Source of the DNA: Streptomyces sp. NBC_01233
Lineage (GTDB): Bacteria > Actinomycetota > Actinomycetes > Streptomycetales > Streptomycetaceae
Reading direction: 5' to 3'
DNA length: 64,000 nt
Assembly: GCF_035989305.1 (NCBI RefSeq)
Contig: NZ_CP108514.1
Coordinates: 1,913,501 to 1,977,500, forward strand
Shown here piece by piece: positions 35,428-43,729 of the stretch; the first letter of the stretch is position 1, and each line of letters begins with the position of its first letter. The notes beneath the pieces are model-generated. The model saw only the letters and a list, made by a program, of their open reading frames with translations, had not been told where the DNA came from and ran no database searches. The position numbers and the translations under genes are program-made.

Positions 35428-35499
35428 GGACGATTAGCTCAGCGGGAGAGCGCTTCCCTGACACGGAAGAGGTCACTGGTTCAATCCCAGTATCGTCCA
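35428..35499 (+). tRNA. tRNA-Val(GAC), copy 1
   Basis: 72 nt. Acceptor GGACGAT/ATCGTCC, anticodon loop CTGACAC (anticodon GAC). CCA is not encoded. Confidence 0.96.
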
Positions 35500-35518
35500 C
35501 TGATCCGCAAGGATCCCC

Positions 35519-35590
35519 GCGCGATTAGCTCAGCGGGAGAGCGCTTCCCTGACACGGAAGAGGTCACTGGTTCAATCCCAGTATCGCGCA
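35519..35590 (+). tRNA. tRNA-Val(GAC), copy 2
   Basis: 72 nt. Identical to copy 1 except for the acceptor arm GCGCGAT/ATCGCGC, where both strands have changed together. Confidence 0.96.
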
Positions 35591-35642
35591 CGCAGCACCT
35601 GGCATCACTTGCCTGACCTGCGGCTTCCGAGCCGTGGTTCCC

Positions 35643-35714
35643 GCGCGATTAGCTCAGCGGGAGAGCGCTTCCCTGACACGGAAGAGGTCACTGGTTCAAT
35701 CCCAGTATCGCGCA
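35643..35714 (+). tRNA. tRNA-Val(GAC), copy 3
   Basis: 72 nt, identical to copy 2 (35519-35590), including the GCGCGAT/ATCGCGC acceptor arm. Last gene of the tRNA operon. Confidence 0.96.
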
Positions 35715-35720
35715 CCGAAC

Positions 35721-35754
35721 GAAAGCCCCGGCCGTCTCTTCGGCCGGGGCTTTC
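35721..35754 (+). terminator. Terminator of the tRNA operon
   Basis: GAAAGCCCCGGCCG / CGGCCGGGGCTTTC, 14-bp perfect stem with a TCTCTT loop, 6 bases after the last tRNA. Confidence 0.9.
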
Positions 35755-35789
35755 GCGTTCCCCCTTCACGTTCCCGCGCGGGCATGAAA

Positions 35790-35835
35790 AAGGGTGCTGC
35801 CCGTCCGACTCCCCAGTCGTACGGGCAGCACCCTT
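35790..35835 (-). terminator. Long hairpin terminator of the small membrane-protein gene
   Basis: 21-bp inverted repeat with one mismatch and a CCCC loop, flanked on the minus strand by a T-run (CCCTTTTTC). It is placed 92 bases past the minus-strand small gene and tail-to-tail with the tRNA terminator. Confidence 0.85.
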
Positions 35836-35926
35836 CACCTGCCGTCCGTCCGTCGCTCCCCCGTCCCCACGGGGTTCGACAGCCGATGTCCCGGCCCGGA
35901 CCGCTCTCCCGGGCCCGGGGCGCCGC

Positions 35927-36112
35927 TCAGCGCCCCGGCATCAGACCCACGGACGACGCCTGTGCCACCAGCTGGTCGAAGCCTCCGAAGAGGAAGAGCA
36001 GCAGGGCGGCCAGGGGGAGCACCATGGCCGCGGCCACCAGTGGGTGGCGGGTGCCGGACTCGTGGCCGTTGAACGCGAATGCCTTGCGTCCCTGCCGCGC
36101 GATGTCCGCCAT
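35927..36112 (-). CDS. Small membrane protein (61 residues)
   Basis: Starts MADIARQGRKAFAFNGHESG behind GGGAGAGG. One long hydrophobic helix follows (HPLVAAAMVLPLAALLLFLFGG), then a short polar end SSVGLMPGR. I do not recognise a named family. The strong ribosome site and dedicated terminator argue that it is a real gene. Confidence 0.75.
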   Translation of the reverse strand: MADIARQGRKAFAFNGHESGTRHPLVAAAMVLPLAALLLFLFGGFDQLVAQASSVGLMPGR

Positions 36113-36657
36113 GGCCCTCTCCCTGTCGTTTGGCAGCGGCGGGCTTGTGACCTCGGGGGACGAGTGCGCCACCCGCCGCTTGTCTTCAACACTAGGCGGG
36201 CGGACGGCCCCTGGCCTCATGCCTTCGTACCCATTGCCGGGCCTCCAGGAGGATGACGGGGCCTCCTCCGCGTACTCCCCTGGGTGGAGGCCGCTCCCCC
36301 GGTATCGGGGTCTTCCCGGAGGGGATGACCGGAGGGTAGTGACTTCTCTCACTTGCGTCACTCCCTGTTGATGCGTGTCCGCCCGCCGCCCCTCGGCAAG
36401 ATCCACTCGCGCGTGGGCGGCGTACGCGTGCACCGGGGAGGTCCCGGACCCGCTCCGAGGCCTCAATCCCCTTACGCCGAAGGCCGCTTGGGCGTGTGGA
36501 GCATTCGCCTCGCGCTGCCGTCCGGAATCCCTGAGGCTCCCTCAAGTGTGCTGTGTCGCACTGACAATCGAATCCCACGGCGAGGGCGCGGCCTCTGAGC
36601 ACGCATGCCGGATGGTCCGTAAGCTGTGGCAGGTCAACAGGACGACCGGTCAGCGGG
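36113..36657. other. 545-bp intergenic region upstream of the kinase
   Basis: I see no convincing gene on either strand. It contains a near-palindrome CCCCGGTATCGGGG close to 36297-36311 and presumably divergent promoters for the small membrane protein and the kinase, but no box I can name with confidence. A regulatory RNA is possible. Confidence 0.5.
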
Positions 36658-36663
36658 GTGGAC

Positions 36664-37842
36664 ATGGCGATGATGCGGCTCCGGCGCGAGGACCCGCGTG
36701 TCGTCGGCTCGTTCAGACTGCACCGGCGGCTCGGCGCCGGCGGCATGGGCGTGGTCTACCTGGGATCGGACCGGCGCGGGCAGCGCGTCGCGCTCAAGGT
36801 CATCCGGCCGGACCTGGCCGAGGACCAGGAGTTCCGCTCGCGGTTCGCGCGCGAGGTGTCCGCCGCCCGGCGGATCCGGGGCGGATGCACCGCACGGCTG
36901 GTGGCGGCGGACCTGGAGGCCGAGCAGCCGTGGTTCGCCACCCAGTACGTGCCCGGACCCTCACTGCACGACAAGGTGGCCGAGGAGGGCCCCCTGACGG
37001 CCGCGCAGATCGCCGCCGTCGGCGCCGCGCTCTCCGAGGGCCTGGTCGCCGTACACGAGGCGGGGGTCGTCCACCGGGACCTCAAGCCCTCGAACATCCT
37101 GCTCTCCCCCAAGGGCCCGCGGATCATCGACTTCGGGATCGCCTGGGCCACCGGGGCCAGCACGCTCACCCACGTGGGTACGGCCGTCGGCTCCCCCGGC
37201 TTCCTCGCGCCCGAGCAGGTGCGCGGCGCGGCCGTCACCCCCGCCACGGACGTCTTCGCCCTCGGCGCCACCCTCGCCTACGCGGCGACCGCCGACTCGC
37301 CCTTCGGGCACGGCAGTTCCGAGGTCATGCTCTACCGCGTGGTGCACGAGGAGCCGCACCTGCAGGGGGTCCCGGACGCGCTGGCACCGCTCGTACGGGC
37401 CTGCCTGGCCAAGGATCCCGAGGAGCGGCCCAGCACGCTCCAGCTGTCGATGCGGCTCAAGGAGATCGCGGCCCGCGAGGCGCAGGGACTCTCGGAGTCC
37501 CGCCCGCCGGCGCAGCGGGCCCGCACCGAGCGGCCGACGGGACGGCTCCCCGAGGACTACGCGGAGCAGCGCACGGAGCGTCGTACGGGCGGCTCCACCA
37601 CGCCCCAGGCCCCGGGCGGGCCGCACTCGCGGCCCTCGTCCTCCCGCAATCCGCGCAACCCCGGCGGTCCGTCCTCCCGGCCGACCGCCGGCCGTACGGG
37701 CGGCCGCCCGGCGCCCAGGACGACGGGGACCGGACGGCGCCCCTCACGGCCGGACCCGCGGCTGATGCGGCAGCGGCTGATCGTGTTCGTCCTGGTGACC
37801 CTGATCGTGGCGCTGGGCATCGCCGCGGCACAGAAGCTCTAG
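36664..37842 (+). CDS. Membrane-anchored Ser/Thr protein kinase
   Basis: 392 residues, PknB-like. Kinase motifs in order are GAGGMGVVYLG (P-loop), VALKVIRP (Lys), VHRDLKPSNILL (catalytic loop), IDFGIA (DFG) and GSPGFLAPEQ (APE). A Pro/Arg/Gly-rich juxtamembrane region (about 285-365) leads to a single C-terminal membrane helix (LIVFVLVTLIVALGIAAA) with almost no extracellular part, so no PASTA sensor. I prefer ATG 36664 behind GGGGTGG; a GTG at 36658 is in frame. Confidence 0.93.
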   Translation: MAMMRLRREDPRVVGSFRLHRRLGAGGMGVVYLGSDRRGQRVALKVIRPDLAEDQEFRSRFAREVSAARRIRGGCTARLVAADLEAEQPWFATQYVPGPSLHDKVAEEGPLTAAQIAAVGAALSEGLVAVHEAGVVHRDLKPSNILLSPKGPRIIDFGIAWATGASTLTHVGTAVGSPGFLAPEQVRGAAVTPATDVFALGATLAYAATADSPFGHGSSEVMLYRVVHEEPHLQGVPDALAPLVRACLAKDPEERPSTLQLSMRLKEIAAREAQGLSESRPPAQRARTERPTGRLPEDYAEQRTERRTGGSTTPQAPGGPHSRPSSSRNPRNPGGPSSRPTAGRTGGRPAPRTTGTGRRPSRPDPRLMRQRLIVFVLVTLIVALGIAAAQKL

Positions 37843-37900
37843 GGCGCGTCTTGCGGATCCCGCCGGACCCGCGTGCCCGGGCGGGATCGCAGGAGACGGT

Positions 37901-38710
37901 CTAGCGGCCCTGGGCCACCGCGTAGAACGCGACGGCGGCCGCCGCGCCCACGTTCAGCGAATCCACGCCGTGCGCCATCGGGATCCTTACCCACTCGTCG
38001 GCGGCGACCAACGCCGGCGTGGACAGGCCGTCCCCCTCGGCGCCGAGCATCAGCGCGACCCGCTCCAGGGACTGCGGGGCGGCCACGTCGATCGGCGAGG
38101 CCTTCTCGTGCGGGGTGAGGGCGAGCAGTTTGAAGCCCGCCTCCCGCACCGAGTCCAGGCTCTTGGGCCAGGCCTCCAGGCGGGCGTAGGGGACGGAGAA
38201 CACCGCGCCCATCGAGACCTTGACCGAGCGGCGGTAGAGCGGGTCCGCACAGTCGGGCGACAGCAGCACCGCGTCCATGCCGAGGGCGGCGGCGCTGCGG
38301 AAGATGGCCCCGATGTTGGTGTGGTCGTTGACCGCTTCCATGACGACCACGCGGCGGGTCGTGGCGAGGAGTTCCTCGGCCGTGGGCAGCGGCTTGCGCT
38401 GCATGGAGGCGAGGGCGCCGCGGTGCACGTGGTAGCCGGTGACGCGTTCGGCGAGCTCGGGGCTGACGGCGTAGACCGGGGCCGGGAGTTCGTCGATGAC
38501 GTCGCGCATGACGTCGACCCACTTGGCGGAGAGCAGCATCGAGCGCATCTCGTACCCGGCGTCCTTCGCGCGTCTGATGACCTTCTCGCCCTCGGCGATG
38601 AAGAGGCCTTCGGCGGGCTCGCGCCGGCGCCGCAGTTCGACGTCGGTCAGGCCCGTGTAGTCGCGCAGGCGCGGGTCGTCGGGGTCCTCGACGGTGATGA
38701 GATCAGCCAC
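37901..38710 (-). CDS. SpoU/TrmH-family RNA 2'-O-methyltransferase
   Basis: 269 residues. A substrate-binding N-terminal domain starts ADLITVEDPDDPRLRDY with LFIAEGEKVIRRA. The SPOUT knot motifs are NDHTNIGAIFRSAAALGMDA (motif 1), LALMLGAEGDGLS-like, here VALMLGAEGDGLS (motif 2), and IPMAHGVDSLNVGAAAAVA (motif 3). The target (23S rRNA or tRNA ribose) cannot be told from sequence. GTG start; 42 bp downstream of cysG on the same strand. Confidence 0.92.
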   Translation of the reverse strand: MADLITVEDPDDPRLRDYTGLTDVELRRRREPAEGLFIAEGEKVIRRAKDAGYEMRSMLLSAKWVDVMRDVIDELPAPVYAVSPELAERVTGYHVHRGALASMQRKPLPTAEELLATTRRVVVMEAVNDHTNIGAIFRSAAALGMDAVLLSPDCADPLYRRSVKVSMGAVFSVPYARLEAWPKSLDSVREAGFKLLALTPHEKASPIDVAAPQSLERVALMLGAEGDGLSTPALVAADEWVRIPMAHGVDSLNVGAAAAVAFYAVAQGR

Positions 38711-38752
38711 AGGGTGATACTGCCTTGTCCTGGGTGCGGTGCCAACGGCCTG

Positions 38753-39970
38753 TCAGGCGCTGGTGCTGGGGGCGTTGACGCGGACGACCTCGCCGATGAC
38801 GATGACGGCCGGCGGGCGGACCTCCTCGGCCCGGACCCGCTCGCCGACCGTGGCGAGGGTGGCGTCCACCCGGCGCTGGGTGGCGGTGGTGCCCTCCTGG
38901 ACGACCGCGACCGGGGTGTCGGCCGCGCGCCCGTGCCGTACGAGCGCCTCGGCGATCAGACCGATCTTGTCGACGCCCATCAGGATCACCAGGGTGCCGG
39001 TGAGCTTGGCGAGGGCGGCCCAGTCCACGAGGGAGCGCGCGTCGTCGGGCCCGACGTGCCCGCTGACCACGGTGAACTCGTGGGCCACACCGCGGTGGGT
39101 GACCGGGATGCCGACGGCGCCGGGCACCGAGATGGAGCTGGAGATGCCGGGCACGACGGTGCACGGGATCCCCGCCTCCGCGAGCGCCTGGAGCTCCTCC
39201 ATGCCGCGGCCGAAGACGTACGGGTCCCCGCCCTTGAGCCGCACCACGGCCTTGCCGGCCTTGGCGTGCTCGATCAGCGCGTTGTTGATGGCCTCCTGGG
39301 CCATGAAACGGCCGTACGGGATCTTCGCGGCGTCGATGACCTCGACGTGCGGCGGAAGCTCGTCGAGCAGGTCACGGGGGCCGAGGCGGTCGGCGATGAC
39401 GACGTCGGCCTCGGCGAGGAGGCGGCGGCCGCGCACGGTGATGAGGTCCGGGTCGCCGGGCCCGCCGCCGACGAGGGAGACGCCGGGGGTGCGGGTGCGG
39501 GCGGCCGTGAGGGTGCCGTCGCGCAGCCCCTCGACGACCGCGTCCCGGACGGCGGCGGAACGGCGCGGGTCGTTGCCGCTCAGCACGGCGACGGTCACGC
39601 CCTCCACGCGGCCGGTGGCCGGGGTCCAGGCGGTGGCGGCCTCGGCGTCGTCGGCCCGGACGCACCAGACCCGCTCGCGCTCGGCCTCGGCGGAGGCACG
39701 GTCGTTGGCCTCGCGGTCCCGGGTGGCGATGAGGGCGTACCAGGCACCGGCCAGGTCGCCGTCCTCGTAGCGGCGGCGCTCCCAGCGGATCTCGCCGGTC
39801 TCGGCCATGGCGTCCACGGAGGGGGTGGCGGAGGGCGAGACGAGCAGGACGTCGGCGCCGGACGCGATGAGCGCGGGGAGGCGGCGCTGGGCGACCTGGC
39901 CGCCGCCGATGACGACGACGCGGCGGCCGGCGAGTCGGAGACCGACGGGGTACGCGGGGTGTTCGGCCAT
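38753..39970 (-). CDS. cysG: Siroheme synthase: precorrin-2 dehydrogenase / uroporphyrinogen-III methyltransferase fusion
   Basis: 405 residues. The N-terminal Rossmann domain VVVIGGGQVAQRRLPALIA (about 18-36) is the NAD-dependent precorrin-2 dehydrogenase part. The C-terminal tetrapyrrole methylase domain has SLVGGGPGDPDLITVRG, VVRLKGGDPYVFGRGMEE and VVPGISSSISVPG. It makes precorrin-2, the branch point to siroheme and cobalamin, which fits the B12 genes upstream. A short form lacking the bridging dimerisation segment of enteric CysG is likely, given 405 versus about 457 residues. Confidence 0.92.
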   Translation of the reverse strand: MAEHPAYPVGLRLAGRRVVVIGGGQVAQRRLPALIASGADVLLVSPSATPSVDAMAETGEIRWERRRYEDGDLAGAWYALIATRDREANDRASAEAERERVWCVRADDAEAATAWTPATGRVEGVTVAVLSGNDPRRSAAVRDAVVEGLRDGTLTAARTRTPGVSLVGGGPGDPDLITVRGRRLLAEADVVIADRLGPRDLLDELPPHVEVIDAAKIPYGRFMAQEAINNALIEHAKAGKAVVRLKGGDPYVFGRGMEELQALAEAGIPCTVVPGISSSISVPGAVGIPVTHRGVAHEFTVVSGHVGPDDARSLVDWAALAKLTGTLVILMGVDKIGLIAEALVRHGRAADTPVAVVQEGTTATQRRVDATLATVGERVRAEEVRPPAVIVIGEVVRVNAPSTSA

Positions 39971-40166
39971 GGCGGTGCGGCTCCTGATGCGGCGGTCGCT
40001 CTGTCTTGCCGCTGCGGCTTTGGAGCGGCGGGGTGCGTGTGCGGTGTCGTGTGGCGCGGTGCTGACGTGCGGCTTTCCTGTGCGGGTCCACGATACGGCC
40101 CGGCGGTGGCGCGGGGCGGGCCGGGCCCGCTGCGCGGGGCTCCTGGGGCTCCGCCCCAGACCCCGC

Positions 40167-40249
40167 GCCTCAAACGCCGGCGAGGCTGGAGCGGGCTGGG
40201 GCCGCCTGCCGAGAACGGCTGGATTCCCCGGCCCGCCGGCGATTGAGGC
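40167..40249. repeat. Inverted pair of intergenic palindromic repeats
   Basis: GCCTCAAACGCCGGCG (40167-40182) and its inverted partner with one change, CGCCGGCGATTGAGGC (40234-40249). The same unit brackets the acetyltransferase at 21.4-21.9 kb. A GGGGGTCCCCCC/GGGGGGACCCCC arm follows (40252-40286) and may act as the cobT terminator. The roughly 326-bp gap 39971-40296 holds these repeats and no gene. Confidence 0.75.
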
Positions 40250-40296
40250 GTGGGGGTCCCCCCGGACGGCGTCTGGGGGGACCCCCCGGCCCGGGG

Positions 40297-43200
40297 CTAC
40301 TTTTCCGTGACGCCCGCCGAGTCGAAGGTGGCCACCTCGTGCATCGCGCGGGCCGCGCTCTGGACCAGCGGGAGGGCCAGCAGGGCGCCCGTGCCTTCGC
40401 CGAGGCGGAGGTCCAGGTCGACCAGGGGGCGCAGGCCGAGCTTGTTCAGGGCCGCCACGTGGCCCGGCTCCGCGCTGCGGTGACCCGCGATGCACGCCGA
40501 CAGGGATTCGGGGGCGATGGCGCGGGCCACCAGGGCGGCCGCGCCGGCGCTGACGCCGTCCAGGATGACCGGCGTGCGCAGGGATGCTCCGCCCAGGAGG
40601 AGGCCCACGATCGCCGCGTGCTCCAGGCCGCCGATGGCGGCCAGGACGCCGATCGGGTCCGCCGGGTCGGGCTGGTGGAGTTCCAGGGCCCGGCGTACGA
40701 CCTCGACCTTGCGGGCGTGCGTCTCGTCGTTGATGCCGGTGCCGCGGCCGGTGACCTCCGCCGGGTCGACGCCCGTGAAGACCGAGATCAGGGCGGCGGA
40801 GACCGTGGTGTTCGCGATGCCCATCTCGCCGGTCAGCAGCGCCTTGTTGCCGGCCGCGACGAGGTCGCGGGCCGTCTCGATGCCCACCTCGATCGCCGCG
40901 ATCGCTTCCTCACGGGTCATCGCCGGGCCGGTGGAGAGGTCGGCCGTACCGGGGCGGACCTTGCGCGGGAGCAGGCCCGGCGTGGACGGGAGGTCGCCCG
41001 CGACGCCGACGTCGATGACGCAGACCTCCGCGCCCACCTGGTTCGCGAACGCGTTGCAGACCGCGCCGCCGCCGAGGAAGTTGGCGACCATCTGGGTCGT
41101 GACCTCCTGGGGCCACGGGGTGACTCCCTGGGCGTGGACCCCGTGGTCACCCGCGAAGATCGCAACCGCTGCCGGCTCCGGGATCGGCGGCGGGCAGACC
41201 CGGGAGAGGCCCGCGAGCTGCGCCGAGATGATCTCCAGCATGCCCAGGGCCCCGGCGGGCTTGGTCATGCGCTTCTGGCGCTCCCAGGCCTCGCCGAGCG
41301 CCTTCGCGTCGAGCGGGCGGATGCTGGCGACCGTCTCCGAGAGCAGGTCGTGCGGCTCCTCGCCGGGCAGCGCGCGGCGCCCGTACGTCTCCTCGTGGAC
41401 GACCCAGGACAGCGGGCGGCGCTGGGACCAGCCGGCCTGCGCGAGCTCGGGCTCCTCGGGGAACTCGTCGACGTAGCCGACGCACAGGTAGGCGACGACC
41501 TCCAGGTGCTCCGGCAGGCCGAGCTCGCGGACCATCTCGCGCTCGTCGAAGAAGCTGACCCAGCCGACGCCGAGGCCCTCGGCGCGGGCGGCGAGCCAGA
41601 GGTTCTCGACGGCGAGGGCCGAGGAGTACGGGGCCATCTGCGGCTGGGTGTGCCGGCCGAGGGTGTGGCGGCCGCCGCGGGTGGGGTCGGCGGTGACGAC
41701 GATGTTCACCGGGGTGTCGAGGATGGCCTCGATCTTGAGTTCCTTGAACTGCTTGGCCCTGCCCTTGGGCAGCGACTTCGCGTAGGCCTCGCGCTGGCGC
41801 TGGGCGAGCTCGTGCATCGTCCGGCGGGTCTCGGCCGAGCGGATGACGACGAAGTCCCAGGGCTGGGAGTGGCCGACGCTGGGGGCGGTGTGGGCCGCCT
41901 CCAGGACGCGGAGCAGCACCTCGTGCGGGATCGGGTCGGTACGGAAGCCCTTGCGGATGTCGCGGCGCTCGCGCATGACGCGCAGGACGGCCTCGCGCTC
42001 GGCGTCGGCGTAGGCGGGGGCCGGGTCGCCGGCGTGCTCGCCTGCCTGCTCGCCTGCGGCGGGCTCGGCCGGGGCCAGCGCCTCGGGCTCGGCCTCGGCC
42101 GCAGCGACCGGCTCGGGCTGCGCCGCGGCGGGCTCCGGCTGGACCGGCTCGGCCACGACGGCCTCGACCGGGACGACCGGCTCCGGCGCGACCTCGATCA
42201 GCTCCGGCGCGACGGGCTCCTCATGGGCGACCGGCTCGGGCTGCGCCGGGGCCGGCTCCGGCTGGACCGGCTCGGCCACGACGGCCTCGACCGGCACGAC
42301 CGGCTCCGGCGCGACCTCGGCCGGCTCCGGCGCGACGGCGACGGGCTCGACGGGCTCGGGCTGCACGGGCTCGACTGCAACGGCCTCGACCGGGACGGCC
42401 GGCTCGGGCTGCGCCGGGGCCGGCTCCGGCTGGACGGGCTCGGCCACGACGGCCTCGACCGCGGCCACGGGCACGGGCCCGACCTCGATCGGCTGCGGCT
42501 CGGGGGCCTCGACTGCCGCGGGCGCCTCGGCGACCACGGGCTGCTGCTCGGGCTGCACGGGCTGTCCCGGCTGCTCGGGCTGTCCCGGCTGCTCGGGCTG
42601 AGCCACCGTTTCTGCGGGTACCGCGAGCGGCTCCGGCTCCACGGGCGGCTGCGCGGGCTCGGCCTCCGGCGCGGCGACCGGCTCCGGCGCGGCGACCGGC
42701 TCCGCCGCCCACGGCCCACCGGCCTGCGGCGGGATCCCGCCCGGCTGCGGGACGGGGGCCGCGACGGCCTCGGCGCGCGGGACGTCCAGGTATTCCGGGC
42801 CCGTGGTCGGGGGCCCCTCCTGGCGGAGCGGCGCGGGCACCACCGGGGTGCTCGGCACGGCGCCCACCGGAGCGGCCTGAGCGGGGGGCGCGGCCGGGCC
42901 GCGGTCGGCGAGGGAGCGTACGACTCCGCCGGTGGCCTCGGGCACGGGCGGGCCCATGTGCAGCGGGCGCCGGACGGGGGCCGCGGGAGCGGCCGGGGCG
43001 GCGGGCTGGGGTACGACGAGCCCGCCGAGGTCGAGCGCGCCGGAGTCACGGCCGCCCGCCTCGTGCGCGCCCGCGCTGTAGCCGGTGTCGGGGAAGGAGG
43101 GCTGGGGGAACTCGGGGTACGCGGCCGGCTCGGTGTACGCCACCGGGGCCCCGGGGTACGCGGGCTCGGCGCCGAAGGACGCGTCGGTGAACAGCTGCGG

Positions 43201-43455
43201 CTCGGGGAGCTGGGGGTCCACGGGGAAGACGGGGGCCGGCGGGACGACCTGGGGGTCGCTCCACGCGCCCTGGCCGCTCGGCATCAGCAGCAGTTCCTCG
43301 TCCTCCGGCTCGGCCGGGTTGTCCATGAGGTCCTGGAAGGCGTAGCCGCCGGGAATCGGTGCCGGGATCTGGACCGGAGCGGGGATGCCCTGCTGATCCA
43401 CCATGCCCGCACTGTCCGGGAGACCCTCGCCCGGTACCTGGCCGGTGTCAGTCAT
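40297..43455 (-). CDS. cobT: BluB-CobT fusion with long Pro/Glu/Val-rich N-terminal region
   Basis: 1,052 residues. From about residue 482 comes a BluB-type flavin-dependent domain (VMRERRDIRKGFRTDPI; SVGHSQPWDFVVIRS; EGLGVGWVSFF), which makes 5,6-dimethylbenzimidazole. From about 705 is nicotinate-nucleotide:DMB phosphoribosyltransferase, with IFAGDHGVHAQGV, GEMGIANTT and the catalytic Glu in DLRLGEGTGALLA. The first 480 residues are low complexity with repeats rich in VEAVVAEPVQPEP. I start at the ATG behind GAGGGG. No B12 riboswitch is visible in the 274 bases upstream. Confidence 0.93.
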   Translation of the reverse strand: MTDTGQVPGEGLPDSAGMVDQQGIPAPVQIPAPIPGGYAFQDLMDNPAEPEDEELLLMPSGQGAWSDPQVVPPAPVFPVDPQLPEPQLFTDASFGAEPAYPGAPVAYTEPAAYPEFPQPSFPDTGYSAGAHEAGGRDSGALDLGGLVVPQPAAPAAPAAPVRRPLHMGPPVPEATGGVVRSLADRGPAAPPAQAAPVGAVPSTPVVPAPLRQEGPPTTGPEYLDVPRAEAVAAPVPQPGGIPPQAGGPWAAEPVAAPEPVAAPEAEPAQPPVEPEPLAVPAETVAQPEQPGQPEQPGQPVQPEQQPVVAEAPAAVEAPEPQPIEVGPVPVAAVEAVVAEPVQPEPAPAQPEPAVPVEAVAVEPVQPEPVEPVAVAPEPAEVAPEPVVPVEAVVAEPVQPEPAPAQPEPVAHEEPVAPELIEVAPEPVVPVEAVVAEPVQPEPAAAQPEPVAAAEAEPEALAPAEPAAGEQAGEHAGDPAPAYADAEREAVLRVMRERRDIRKGFRTDPIPHEVLLRVLEAAHTAPSVGHSQPWDFVVIRSAETRRTMHELAQRQREAYAKSLPKGRAKQFKELKIEAILDTPVNIVVTADPTRGGRHTLGRHTQPQMAPYSSALAVENLWLAARAEGLGVGWVSFFDEREMVRELGLPEHLEVVAYLCVGYVDEFPEEPELAQAGWSQRRPLSWVVHEETYGRRALPGEEPHDLLSETVASIRPLDAKALGEAWERQKRMTKPAGALGMLEIISAQLAGLSRVCPPPIPEPAAVAIFAGDHGVHAQGVTPWPQEVTTQMVANFLGGGAVCNAFANQVGAEVCVIDVGVAGDLPSTPGLLPRKVRPGTADLSTGPAMTREEAIAAIEVGIETARDLVAAGNKALLTGEMGIANTTVSAALISVFTGVDPAEVTGRGTGINDETHARKVEVVRRALELHQPDPADPIGVLAAIGGLEHAAIVGLLLGGASLRTPVILDGVSAGAAALVARAIAPESLSACIAGHRSAEPGHVAALNKLGLRPLVDLDLRLGEGTGALLALPLVQSAARAMHEVATFDSAGVTEK
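42110..42480. repeat. Coding repeats in the BluB-CobT N-terminal region
   Basis: Three near-identical DNA segments (starting about 42118, 42241 and 42413) each encode VEAVVAEPVQPEP followed by an Ala-Gln-Pro-Glu-Pro stretch. High DNA identity between copies points to recent duplication, and copy number may vary between strains. Confidence 0.75.
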
Positions 43456-43729
43456 GCTTACCCCTCGCCCATCGGTTCTGCCTCGTCGGTCGCCCGGTCG
43501 CCCACGAGGCCTCCAAGCGGAGTTGCCGTGCGGGGCCGGCGTGCGACGACTCCGTCCCACATACGCCTGCACGACAACCAGTAAGCATTGTCGCGCCCGT
43601 TAGCCATCGTGGCGGCCATAACCGCCACGGTCCTCTGTGGACTGCGCCACGTCGCGCGTTCCGGCGGTGTCGCGATGCCCGGAACGCCGGGGCAGTACGA
43701 CGATCGGCCAGCCTACCCCGGCCCTCGTC

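Noticed and set aside
35428..35714. Regularly repeated near-identical 70-base units resembling a CRISPR array
   Set aside because: The repeats fold as tRNA-Val(GAC) with full cloverleaf features and spacers are too few and uneven.
36353..36598. Short open frames in the gap before the kinase
   Set aside because: Translations are Pro/Arg-rich, with no ribosome site or recognisable feature.
43456..43729. Possible cobalamin riboswitch upstream of the BluB-CobT gene
   Set aside because: I could not find the B12-box core or the conserved flanking hairpins on the minus strand.
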